Shown here: positions 15,106 to 22,784 of the stretch, piece after piece
Layout: the number at the start of each line of letters is the position of its first letter
Position numbering within the stretch: position 1 is the stretch's first letter
Source: Solirubrobacteraceae bacterium
Lineage (GTDB): Bacteria > Actinomycetota > Thermoleophilia > Solirubrobacterales > Solirubrobacteraceae
Reading direction: 5' to 3'
Assembly: GCA_025935735.1 (NCBI GenBank)
Contig: JAICUS010000004.1
Location: 1-30,488 of the forward strand
Length of the DNA: 30,488 bases
Made by a program: the position numbers and the translations under genes
The notes under the pieces: model-generated
The model's input: only the letters and a program-made list of their open reading frames with translations
Databases searched by the model: none
Told to the model about the DNA's origin: nothing

Positions 15106-16424
15106 AGCGCGGCGCGCTCGGCGCCGCCGGCTTGTGGCTGGCCGCCTGCGGCGGCTCGTCGTCGTCGGGCGGAGGAGGCGGCGCGGGCGCGAAGAAGGCG
15201 AGCGGGTCGATCACCATCGGCTCCTTCCAGGACAACGCGATGGCGCCGTTCCGGGACACGTTCATCAAGAAGTTCCAGACCGAGACCGGCATCAAGGTCA
15301 AGTACAACGAGACCAGCTACGACGCCTGGTACCAGAACGCCAAGAACGACGGCCTCAACAAGACCGGCGCCTACGACATCTACGTCATGGACGACAACTG
15401 GGTGCCGGAGTTCGCCGCGGGCAACATCATCAAGAACCTCGACGAGATCGGCTTCAAGGCCAACTCGGACATCCTCCCGAAGGGGCTCGACCAGGGCTAC
15501 TGGCCGCCCCGCAGCGGCGCCCGGCTGAAGGACTTCGCCAACGACAAGCCGGCGCTCTATGCCGTCGTGATCATCGACGACGTCGAGATCCTCTACTACA
15601 ACAAGGACTACTTCGGCGACGCGCCCAAGACCTGGGACGACATCGCGCAGGTGGCCAAGGCCAAGGGCAAGCCGGGCAAGCTCTACGGCTGGTCGGCCCG
15701 CGGCGTGAAGGGCAACCCGATCGTCCAGACCTACCTGCCGCTGCTCAACAGCTACGGCGGCAGCTTCGTCAACGACGACTGGTCGCCCGGGTTCGCCGGC
15801 GCCGAGGGCGTGGGCGCGCTCGAGCGGCTGATGAGCTTCATCCCCTACATGCCCGCCGGCGTCGCCGAGTTCGACACCGACCAGGAGACCCAGGTCCTGC
15901 TGCAGGGCAAGTGCACCGCGCTGACCGAGTACACCGGGCTGGTCCACCAGGTCGACAACGCGTCCGCCTCCCAGGTGGCGAACAAGATCGACATGGCGGC
16001 GACGCCGTCGCAGGAGAAGAGCGGCCCGGCCATCGGCACGTTCATCTGCGGGATCGCGTCGGGCACGAAGAACCCCGACGCGGCGGTCAAGTTCCTCGAG
16101 TGGTTCACCTCCAGCGACGTCCAGAAGGACTTCGCCCGCGACGGCGGCAGCGCGGCGGTCACCGGCTCGGCGCTCACCGACCCGGAGGCGGTCAAGCAGT
16201 ACCGCTGGCTGCCCGCGATCAAGGACGCGGTGGAGAACTCGGTGCCCAAGCCCAAGACGCCGGACGAGCCGAAGTTCGAGGACATCCTCGGCACGCACCT
16301 CAACGAGGCGCTGGTCACGGCGATCCAGCAGAAGGGCGGCTACACGCAGACCGCCCAGAAGGCGCTGACCGCCGCGGCCAACGAGATCACGTCGTTCATC
16401 AAGCAGCAGGGCGGCTACGTCTAG
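15072..16424 (+). CDS. Sugar-binding lipoprotein of ABC transporter (family 1 solute-binding protein)
   Basis: 450 residues. The N-terminus has a twin-arginine pair (TRRKAIE, R7/R8), a hydrophobic stretch, and a lipobox LAAC with the modified Cys at C26, so it is probably exported by Tat and lipid-anchored outside the membrane. A Ser/Gly linker follows. The mature part has SITIGSFQDN, a typical first strand of family 1 binding proteins, and DIYVMDDNWVPEFAAGN in the ligand cleft region. It captures the substrate and hands it to the two permeases downstream. Ligand identity cannot be read from sequence; the surrounding enzymes point to a sugar, glycoside or cyclitol. Confidence 0.93.
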   Translation: MGDRFTRRKAIERGALGAAGLWLAACGGSSSSGGGGGAGAKKASGSITIGSFQDNAMAPFRDTFIKKFQTETGIKVKYNETSYDAWYQNAKNDGLNKTGAYDIYVMDDNWVPEFAAGNIIKNLDEIGFKANSDILPKGLDQGYWPPRSGARLKDFANDKPALYAVVIIDDVEILYYNKDYFGDAPKTWDDIAQVAKAKGKPGKLYGWSARGVKGNPIVQTYLPLLNSYGGSFVNDDWSPGFAGAEGVGALERLMSFIPYMPAGVAEFDTDQETQVLLQGKCTALTEYTGLVHQVDNASASQVANKIDMAATPSQEKSGPAIGTFICGIASGTKNPDAAVKFLEWFTSSDVQKDFARDGGSAAVTGSALTDPEAVKQYRWLPAIKDAVENSVPKPKTPDEPKFEDILGTHLNEALVTAIQQKGGYTQTAQKALTAAANEITSFIKQQGGYV

Positions 16425-16437
16425 TCACGCGACAGCG

Positions 16438-17340
16438 ATGCCCGCCGCCCCCCGGCGGCGGGAGCTGTGGGCGCGCCTGGTGGCGAGCCCCTGGCTGCTG
16501 CTCGCGCCCGCGGCCATCGCGCTGGCGGCGGTGGCCGCGTATCCGCTGGTGTCGGGTGTGCGGGCGAGCTTCCGCACGTACCGCTACGGGCGCGACCTCG
16601 GCTCGGCGGGCCTGGAGAACTACCGCGTGGTGTTCGGCGACCACGTGTTCTGGACGGCGCTCGGGACGACGGCCCGCTACGTGTTCTTCGCGGTGGCGAT
16701 CGAGACGCTGCTCGGGCTCGGGCTCGCGCTGCTGGTCAACGAGCAGCTGCGCTTCAGCCGCGTGTTGCGGGTCGGCCTGATCCTGCCGATGACCATCGCG
16801 CCGGTGGTCGTCGGCGTGATCTGGCGGCTGATGTACGCGTCGGACATCGGCGTGGTCAACCCGCTGTTCTCGTCGCTCGGGCTGGGGACGCCGAACGTCC
16901 TCGCGCACCCGTCGAGCGCGTTCATCGGCGTCGTCGCCGTGGACGTGTGGGAGTGGACGCCGCTGCTGTTCCTGATCATCCTCGCCGGGCTGCAGTCGCT
17001 GCCGCAGGAGCCGATCGAGGCGGCGCGAGTGGACGGCGCCGGTCCGGTGCGGGTGTTCTTCGACCACACGCTGCCGCTGCTGACGCCGGTGCTGATGGTG
17101 GCGGTGGTGCTGCGGCTGATCGACGCCATCGGCACCTTCGACCAGATCTTCGTGCTGACCAAGGGCGGCCCCGGGACCTCGACGCAGCTGATCTCCACCT
17201 ACGCCTACAACACCGCGTTCCAGTTCACCCAGTACGGGCGCGGGATGGCGATGGTGGTGGCGCTGCTGGCGATGACGCTGCTGCTCACGGTGGCGGCGAT
17301 CCGCTACATGCGCCGCGCGTCGGCGAGGACGGCGGGATGA
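16438..17340 (+). CDS. Sugar ABC transporter permease (MalF/UgpA-like)
   Basis: 300 residues from the ATG at 16438, 13 nt after the binding protein. Six membrane helices are visible, with the first at ~19-40. The ATPase-contacting EAA motif begins at E194 (EAARVDGAGPVRVFFDHTLP). The order binding protein, UgpA-like, UgpE-like is the standard CUT1 layout. Its stop overlaps the next permease start by ATGA (17337-17340), so the two are made in equal amounts and form a heterodimer. Confidence 0.94.
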   Translation: MPAAPRRRELWARLVASPWLLLAPAAIALAAVAAYPLVSGVRASFRTYRYGRDLGSAGLENYRVVFGDHVFWTALGTTARYVFFAVAIETLLGLGLALLVNEQLRFSRVLRVGLILPMTIAPVVVGVIWRLMYASDIGVVNPLFSSLGLGTPNVLAHPSSAFIGVVAVDVWEWTPLLFLIILAGLQSLPQEPIEAARVDGAGPVRVFFDHTLPLLTPVLMVAVVLRLIDAIGTFDQIFVLTKGGPGTSTQLISTYAYNTAFQFTQYGRGMAMVVALLAMTLLLTVAAIRYMRRASARTAG

Positions 17341-18152
17341 GGCGCGGGCTGCGCTGGGTCGCCCTCGCGGCCGCGCTGCTGGTCGCGCTGTTCCCGTTCT
17401 GGTGGATGCTGGTGACGTCGCTGAAGGAGCCGCGGGACATCTTCGCCGGCGTGTCCCTGCTGCCCCAGCACCCGACCGGCGCGAACTACGAGCGGCTGTT
17501 CAGCGCCTACCACATGGGCTCGTTCCTGGTGAACAGCCTCGTCGTGGTCTCGGTGTCGGTCGCGGCCAGCCTCGTGCTGGGCACGCTGGCCGCCTACGCG
17601 CTGGCCCGCTTCACGCTCCCGTTCGGGATGAACGGCTCGGCGCTGGTGGTGGCGATGCTCGTCCGCTCGCTGCCGCCGATCCTGCTGGTCATCCCGCTCT
17701 ACATCACGCTGGCCCGCAACGGCCTGCTCAACACGCGGCTCGGGCTGATCCTCGTCTACGGCGGCCTGAACACGAGCTTCGTGATCTGGATGATGCAGAG
17801 CTTCTTCGCCGAGATCCCGCGCGACATCGAGGAGGCGGCGATGGTCGACGGCGACTCGCGGCTGCGCGCGCTGCGGCGCGTCGTGCTGCCGCTGGCCGCG
17901 CCGGGGATCGCGGCGACGGCGATCTTCAGCGTGATCGCCACCTACAACGACTTCCTGCTCGCGCTCACGCTGACCTCCACGCCGGACGCGCAGACCGTGC
18001 CGGTGGGCGTCTCCACGCTGATCGGCAAGATCCAGATCGAGTGGGGGCCGATGGCCGCCGCGGGCGTCATCGGCGCGCTGCCGATCATGGTCTTCGCGAT
18101 CCTGGTCCAGCGCCACTTCGTGCGCGGGCTCACGCTGGGCGCCGTCAAATGA
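17337..18152 (+). CDS. Sugar ABC transporter permease (MalG/UgpE-like)
   Basis: 271 residues from the ATG at 17337. It has six helices, starting with WVALAAALLVALFPFWWMLV at once after a short cytoplasmic tip. The EAA loop is at E166-A-A-M-V-D-G-D-S, followed by LRRVVLPLAAPG. FPFWWMLVTSLK near the N-terminus and the C-terminal QRHFVRGLTLGAVK are hallmark UgpE/MalG segments. It pairs with the preceding permease. Confidence 0.94.
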   Translation: MRRGLRWVALAAALLVALFPFWWMLVTSLKEPRDIFAGVSLLPQHPTGANYERLFSAYHMGSFLVNSLVVVSVSVAASLVLGTLAAYALARFTLPFGMNGSALVVAMLVRSLPPILLVIPLYITLARNGLLNTRLGLILVYGGLNTSFVIWMMQSFFAEIPRDIEEAAMVDGDSRLRALRRVVLPLAAPGIAATAIFSVIATYNDFLLALTLTSTPDAQTVPVGVSTLIGKIQIEWGPMAAAGVIGALPIMVFAILVQRHFVRGLTLGAVK

Positions 18153-18168
18153 GGCAAGGAGACACGTT

Positions 18169-19047
18169 GTGAGCATCCTCGATCGCATCGCCGCCGCGCC
18201 CATCTCCTGGGGCGTGTGCGAGGTGCCCGGCTGGGGCGCGCAGATGGCCCCGGAGCGCGTGCTGGCCGAGATGCGCGAGCTGGGCATCGCGGCCACGGAG
18301 GCGGGGCCGGACGGCTACCTGGGCGACGATCCGGACGCCGCCGCGGAGCTCGTGCGCGCGCACGGGCTGCGGCTGATCGGCGGCTTCGTGCCCACCGTGC
18401 TGCACCGGCCGGGTGCGCTGGAGCCGGTCGAGCGCGCGGCGGACCTGTTCGCGCGGGCGGGCGCTGACGTGCTGGTGGTGGCGGCGGCGACGGGCGTCGA
18501 GGGCTATGACTCCAAGCCGTCGCTGTCGCAGGCGGAGTGGGCGACGCTGCTGTCCGGGCTGGACGCCGCGCGCGAGATCTGCGCGGTCCGCGGGCTGCGC
18601 TGCGCGCTGCACCCGCACACCGGCACGATGGTCGAGGGGCCGGAGGAGATCGCGACGGTGCTGGAGCGCTCGAGCGTCGACCTCTGCCTGGACACCGGCC
18701 ACCTGGTGATCGGCGGCAGCGACCCGGTGGCGCTCGCCGAGCGCGCGGCCGCGCGCGTGAGCCACGTGCATTTGAAGGACGTCGACGGCCCGCTGGCCGC
18801 GCGCGTGCTGGCCGGCGAGCTCAGCTACTCCGACGCGGTGCGCGAGGGCCTGTACCTCCCGCTCGGCGCCGGCTCGGTCGACGTGGCGGCGTTCGTGGCC
18901 GCGCTCGAGCGCGCCGGCTACTCCGGCTGGTACGTGCTCGAGCAGGACGCGATGCTGGCGGGCGAGCCGCCCGCCGACGCCGGGCCGATCTCCGACGTCC
19001 GCGCGAGCCAGGCCTTCCTGCGGGCGGTGCTGGCGCCCGCGGCGTGA
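18169..19047 (+). CDS. IolE-like TIM-barrel protein (inosose dehydratase/isomerase family)
   Basis: 292 residues from a GTG at 18169, supported by AAGGAGA at 18156-18162. The N-terminus APISWGVCEVPGWG and the TEAGPDGYL segment are strongly reminiscent of inosose dehydratase and related TIM barrels. Putative metal ligands are D175 and H178 (CLDTGH), H201 (VHLKD) and E258 (VLEQD), with LHPHTGT (H148/H150) at the position of the first ligand. Predicted step: dehydration or isomerisation of an inosose or keto-sugar made by one of the Gfo/Idh/MocA enzymes. The stop overlaps the start of the next dehydrogenase by 4 nt. Without IolB/C/D neighbours a complete inositol pathway cannot be claimed. Confidence 0.87.
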   Translation: MSILDRIAAAPISWGVCEVPGWGAQMAPERVLAEMRELGIAATEAGPDGYLGDDPDAAAELVRAHGLRLIGGFVPTVLHRPGALEPVERAADLFARAGADVLVVAAATGVEGYDSKPSLSQAEWATLLSGLDAAREICAVRGLRCALHPHTGTMVEGPEEIATVLERSSVDLCLDTGHLVIGGSDPVALAERAAARVSHVHLKDVDGPLAARVLAGELSYSDAVREGLYLPLGAGSVDVAAFVAALERAGYSGWYVLEQDAMLAGEPPADAGPISDVRASQAFLRAVLAPAA

Positions 19048-19949
19048 GTGCGCGCCTGCGGCTCGCGGTCGTCGGCGCGGGCCGCATGGGCCGCACGCAC
19101 CTCGCCGCCCTCGAGCGGAGCCACCGCGCCGCCGCCGCGGCGATCGTCGACCCCGACGGGGCGGCACGCGAGCGCGCGGGCGCGCTCGCCGGCTTCGCCA
19201 CCGTCGACGATCTGCTCGCGGCCGGCGAGTTCGACGCGGCGCTGATCGCCGCCCCCACGGATCTGCACGTGGGGCTCGTGCGCCGCCTCGCCGCGGCCGG
19301 CGTGCCGGTCCTGTGCGAGAAGCCGTGCGGGCTGACCCCCGGGGACGCCGCGGACGCGGGGCGGGCCGCCGCCGACGCGGGGGTCCTGCTCCAGGTCGGC
19401 TACTGGCGCCGCTTCGTGCCCGAGCTGGTCGCGCTGCGCGACCGCCTCCGCTCCGGCGACCTCGGCACGCCGAGCCTGCTCATCTGCCACCAGTGGGACG
19501 AGCTGCCGCCGCCCCCCGGCTTCCGCGCGCGCAGCGGCGGCATCGCCGTGGACATGGCCGTCCACGAGATCGACCAGGCGCGCTGGCTGCTGGGCCAGGA
19601 GTTCGGCGAGGTCGCGGCGGTCGGCGGCGCGCCCGGCGCGGACCCCGACACCGCAGTGGCCACCGGCCGGCTCTCCGGCGGCGCCGTGGCCGCCGTGACC
19701 CTCGGCCGCCGCTTCCCCGCGGGCGACTCCTGCTGGTGCGAGCTGTTCGCCACGGGCGGCTATGAGCGCGTGGGGTTCATGACCGGCGCCGGCGCGCAGG
19801 ACGCGTTCCTGGCCGCGCTCGCCGCTCAGGCCGACGCGTTCGCCGCCGCGGTCGCCGGCGAGGAACCGCGCGGCGCCGGCGGCGCCGACGCCGAGGCGGC
19901 CCTGCGCACCGCCGCGCGGATCGAGCGCGCGCTGACGCACCCGCGGTGA
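19044..19949 (+). CDS. Gfo/Idh/MocA-family dehydrogenase (inositol dehydrogenase-like)
   Basis: 301 residues from a GTG at 19044 that overlaps the previous stop (GTGA). This start leaves two or three residues before the Rossmann strand LRLAVVGAGRMGRTH. EKP is at E92-K93-P94. The catalytic pair D170-M-A-V-H174 lies in GGIAVDMAVHEIDQARWLLG, the pattern of inositol 2-dehydrogenases. It is shorter than its homologue at 11980 and not a recent copy. It is the last gene of the plus-strand sugar operon. Likely role: oxidising or reducing the imported substrate or its product with NAD(P). Confidence 0.92.
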   Translation: MSARLRLAVVGAGRMGRTHLAALERSHRAAAAAIVDPDGAARERAGALAGFATVDDLLAAGEFDAALIAAPTDLHVGLVRRLAAAGVPVLCEKPCGLTPGDAADAGRAAADAGVLLQVGYWRRFVPELVALRDRLRSGDLGTPSLLICHQWDELPPPPGFRARSGGIAVDMAVHEIDQARWLLGQEFGEVAAVGGAPGADPDTAVATGRLSGGAVAAVTLGRRFPAGDSCWCELFATGGYERVGFMTGAGAQDAFLAALAAQADAFAAAVAGEEPRGAGGADAEAALRTAARIERALTHPR

Positions 19950-19957
19950 GACGCGCT

Positions 19958-19963
19958 TACCAT
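19958..19963 (+). promoter_or_regulatory. Candidate -10 element for a leaderless FHA-protein transcript
   Basis: TACCAT at 19958-19963 lies 6 bp before the ATG at 19970, so initiation at the usual distance would start the transcript at or near the ATG. Leaderless messages are common in actinobacteria. There is no clear -35, so this is a weak call. Confidence 0.3.
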
Positions 19964-19969
19964 GCGGCC

Positions 19970-20407
19970 ATGCGCCGGCAGGTGTCCGAGCGGCTGCGCG
20001 ACCGGGCGGTCGGCCGGCTCCGCTCGGGCTACTGCCGCGGCGCGCTCGGGACCGACACGTTCGAGCGGCGGCTCGAGGCCGTCCTGACCGCCGACAGCCG
20101 CCGCGCGCTGCGGCGCGCGACCCGCGGCGTGACCCGGACGGTGCCGGAGACCTCCGCCTCGGGACTCCTGGACGCGCTCGCGTCCGACCGGCCCAGCGTG
20201 ATCGGGCGGTCGCGGTCGTGCGACCTCGTCCTGCGCGACGACTCCGTCTCGCGCCGGCACGCGATGCTCACCGTCGACGGCGACCACGTCGTGGTCACGG
20301 ACCTCGGCTCCACGAACGGCACGCTGTTGAACGGGCGCTGGATCACGCAGGCGGAGGCGCGGCCCGGCGACCTCCTGCAGCTCGGCGAGATCGAGCTGCT
20401 CCTCTGA
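19970..20407 (+). CDS. DUF1707-FHA domain protein
   Basis: 145 residues from the ATG at 19970; a GTG at 19946 overlapping the previous stop would add eight residues. The N-terminus (~4-45, VSERLRDRAVGRLRSGYCRG and TFERRLEAVL) matches the DUF1707 helical pattern seen at the start of many actinobacterial proteins. The C-terminal FHA domain has GRSRSCDL, DDSVSRRHAML and DLGSTNGTLLNG, with the phosphothreonine-binding Arg, Ser, His and Asn residues all present. It should bind a phosphothreonine peptide made by a Ser/Thr kinase not encoded here. Its stop is one base from the stop of the convergent PolX-like gene. Confidence 0.88.
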   Translation: MRRQVSERLRDRAVGRLRSGYCRGALGTDTFERRLEAVLTADSRRALRRATRGVTRTVPETSASGLLDALASDRPSVIGRSRSCDLVLRDDSVSRRHAMLTVDGDHVVVTDLGSTNGTLLNGRWITQAEARPGDLLQLGEIELLL

Positions 20408-20408
20408 G

Positions 20409-22007
20409 TCACCGGTCCAGGAGCTCACTCAGCGGGCGGGTGTTGAGGACGTCCGCGGCCGTGGCGCCGCCGCGGCGGGCGGTGTGGACCGAGAGCGGCA
20501 TGCCGGCCAGGCCGCGGGTGGAGTGCGCGTCGGTGGAGCAGACGATCCGCACGCCGGCGCCCAGCGCGTCGCGGACGTGGGCGCCGCTGAGGTCCAGCCG
20601 GGGGGAGAGGCCGTTGACCTCGAGCGCGACGTCGTGCTCGAGCGCGACCTCGAAGATCCGGTCGAGGTCGAGCGCGTTCTCCGGGCGGCGGCCGATGATC
20701 CGGCCCGTGGGATGGCTGAGGCAGCGCACGGCCGGGTGGCGCAGCGCCTCCTCGACCCGGCGGGTCATCTCGGCCCGCGGCATGCGCTGGCCGGCATGCA
20801 CGCTGGCCTGCACCCAGTCGAGCTCGGCGAGGACGTCGCCGGGCAGGTCGAGCCGGCCGTCGGGCAGGATGTCGCACTCGATCCCGCGCAGGACGCGGAA
20901 CGGCGCCAGGCGCTCGTTCGCGGCCGCGATCTCCTCGCCCTGGCGGCGGACGTCGTCCGCGGTCAGGCCCTGCACCGCGCCGACGGCCGGCGTGTGGTCG
21001 CAGATGGCCACGTAGTCGTAGCCGCGGTCGCGGGCGGCGCGGCCCATCTCCTCGACGCTCGCGCGGCCGTCGGACCACGTCGTGTGGCAGTGCAGGTCGC
21101 CGCGGATCTCCGCCACCTCGACGAGCACCGGCGGCTCGCCGCGGAACGGCGCCTCGCGCAGCTCGGGCGGGACCCAGGGCAGGCCGAGCGCCTCATAGAC
21201 CGCGTGCTCGCTCGCGGCGTCCGGCAGCGGCTCGAGCGCGGCGACGTAGGCCGCCGAGCCGGTCGCGCGCACGAGCTCGGTGCCGAAGCGCTCCGGCGGC
21301 GCGACGACCAGGTCGATCGCCAGGCCCTCGACGGTCAGCCCGCGCGCGGGCCCGATCACCGCCACGATCTGCGGCAGCTCGCCGAAGCGGGCCAGCACCG
21401 GCGCGGGGTCGGCGGCGCCCACCACCACCGCCAGGCGCTCGCACGTGTCGCGCCAGCGGCGCGGGTCGCCGGCCATCTCGCCGCCCAGCGCGTTCGCGAC
21501 GTCGCCCACCAGCCCGCGCGCCCGGTCGAGCAGCAGCCCGGGCGCCGGGCGCGGCTCGCCCTCGCGCGCCAGCGCCTCCCGCACGCGCGCCTCGGTCATC
21601 GGCCCCACGCCGGGCACGGCGCGCAGCCGCCCGGCCGCCACCGCCGCGCGGAACTCGTCCGGCGTGCGCACGCCGAGCGCCCGGGCGATCTCCACCGAGC
21701 GGCGCGTCGTCAGCCCGAGGAAGCGGCCGAGGCCGACGAGCCCGGGCACCAGCTCGCGCTCGAGCTCGCGCAGCTCGGCGATCTCGCCCGTCTCCACCAG
21801 CTCGCGCAGCCGCGCGGCGATCCCCGGCCCGATGCCCCGCAGCGAGCGCACCCGCCCGGCGCGGACGAGCGGCTCGATCGGCGCCGGCGCGGCCCGGATC
21901 GTCTCCGCCGCCCGCCGGTAGGCGCGCGGCTGGTACGGGTTCGCCTCGGCCAGCTCGAGCAGCGTGGCGAACGCGTCCAGGCGGTCGGCGATCCGCGCGT
22001 TGTCCAT
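20409..22007 (-). CDS. PolX-like protein: degenerate X-family polymerase region with intact PHP phosphoesterase domain
   Basis: 532 residues from the ATG at 22007. The order is PolX-like: an N-terminal helical domain, helix-hairpin-helix segments (LRGIGPGIAARLREL ~56-70; VPGVGPMTEARVREAL ~131-146), a palm-like region, and a C-terminal PHP domain (~300-532). All nine expected PHP metal ligands are visible: H306, H308, D313, H338, E377, H404, H432, D493, H495. In the polymerase the GSxRR...DxD catalytic motif reads GDPRRWRDTCERLAVV (180-195), with R191 and A193 where the two metal-binding Asp residues belong. Only the third Asp, D232 (AIDLVVA), remains. After ATGS (248-251) the HNxxLR and LNEYGL segments are missing. 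It is therefore probably a nuclease or phosphoesterase without polymerase activity. It retains the LGLPWVPPELRE linker typical of PolX. Confidence 0.88.
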   Translation of the reverse strand: MDNARIADRLDAFATLLELAEANPYQPRAYRRAAETIRAAPAPIEPLVRAGRVRSLRGIGPGIAARLRELVETGEIAELRELERELVPGLVGLGRFLGLTTRRSVEIARALGVRTPDEFRAAVAAGRLRAVPGVGPMTEARVREALAREGEPRPAPGLLLDRARGLVGDVANALGGEMAGDPRRWRDTCERLAVVVGAADPAPVLARFGELPQIVAVIGPARGLTVEGLAIDLVVAPPERFGTELVRATGSAAYVAALEPLPDAASEHAVYEALGLPWVPPELREAPFRGEPPVLVEVAEIRGDLHCHTTWSDGRASVEEMGRAARDRGYDYVAICDHTPAVGAVQGLTADDVRRQGEEIAAANERLAPFRVLRGIECDILPDGRLDLPGDVLAELDWVQASVHAGQRMPRAEMTRRVEEALRHPAVRCLSHPTGRIIGRRPENALDLDRIFEVALEHDVALEVNGLSPRLDLSGAHVRDALGAGVRIVCSTDAHSTRGLAGMPLSVHTARRGGATAADVLNTRPLSELLDR

Positions 22008-22050
22008 CGGGACAGTCTTGCCCGCGGCGGTCCGCCACTCCGTACAACAT

Positions 22051-22073
22051 CGCTGTCAACACTGTTGACAGCG
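22051..22073. promoter_or_regulatory. Perfect 23-bp palindrome, likely TetR operator
   Basis: Arms CGCTGTCAACA and TGTTGACAGCG (11 bp each, no mismatch) around C22062. It sits 31 bp before the TetR start and 44 bp before the divergent PolX-like start. Each arm contains TTGACA reading outward; the plus-strand copy (22065-22070) is followed at 18 bp by TACGGT (22089-22094), a fair -10 that would give a nearly leaderless TetR message. A repressor on this site would cover the -35 of its own operon, which fits autoregulation. Confidence 0.78.
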
Positions 22074-22103
22074 GTGGCGCGGCGCCGCTACGGTCGCCGC
22101 GGG

Positions 22104-22784
22104 ATGGAGGGCAGCGTTCGCCAGCGCGACGCGCACGTCGCCGTGCGCCTGGACCGCGAGCTGATCGTGCAGGCCGCGCAGCGCGTGCTCGCGACCGAGG
22201 GCCTGAGCCGGCTGACGATGCGGCGCATCGGGTCCGAGCTGGGTGCCGACCCGACCGCGGCCTACCGGCACTTCCGCTCCAAGCACGAGCTGGTGACCGA
22301 GCTCGCCAACCGCGCGTTCCTGAGCGTGCCCGAGCCCGACCCGGCGCTGCCGTGGCAGGAGCGCCTGCGGGAGCTGGCGCGTCACGTGCTCGAGCTCTAC
22401 CGCGACAACCCCGACTTCGCCATCCAGCTCTCCCACCAGGACGACGACACGCCCGGCCTGCGGCGGCTCGCCGAGCTCAGCCTGGGCATCCTGGCCGAGG
22501 CCGGGCTCGACCCGCGCCAGCGCGCGGTCGTCGACCAGCTGCTCGTCAACTACGTCGTGGGCTCCGGCCTGTTCATCAGCCAGCTGACGCTGGACGACTG
22601 GGGCCCGAACACGCTGCCGGCGACGCGCCGCGCCTACGCCGCGCTGCCGCCGGAGGAGTTCCCCCGCTGCGTCGAGTCGGCGCCCCACCTGTTCCCCGAC
22701 CTGGACGACGTCTACGGCCTCGGACTCGACATGTTCATCGAGGCCATCGAGGAGCGCGCGCGCTCAAACAAGGAGTCAGACTGA
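22104..22784 (+). CDS. TetR-family transcriptional regulator
   Basis: 226 residues from the ATG at 22104. The N-terminal helix-turn-helix (~18-66) reads IVQAAQRVLATEGLSRLTMR, then RIGSELGADPTAAYRHFRSK, standard for the family. The C-terminal helical ligand and dimer domain resembles TetR_C-type regulators, with no specific ligand readable. Its stop overlaps the start of the binding lipoprotein (TGATG at 22782-22786), so it is the first gene of the transporter operon and probably controls it through the palindrome just upstream. Confidence 0.93.
   Translation: MEGSVRQRDAHVAVRLDRELIVQAAQRVLATEGLSRLTMRRIGSELGADPTAAYRHFRSKHELVTELANRAFLSVPEPDPALPWQERLRELARHVLELYRDNPDFAIQLSHQDDDTPGLRRLAELSLGILAEAGLDPRQRAVVDQLLVNYVVGSGLFISQLTLDDWGPNTLPATRRAYAALPPEEFPRCVESAPHLFPDLDDVYGLGLDMFIEAIEERARSNKESD

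Noticed and set aside
13130..19047. The two TIM-barrel isomerases as a recent duplication.
   Set aside because: They share metal-ligand layout but little sequence; the IolE-like N-terminus of the second is absent from the first.
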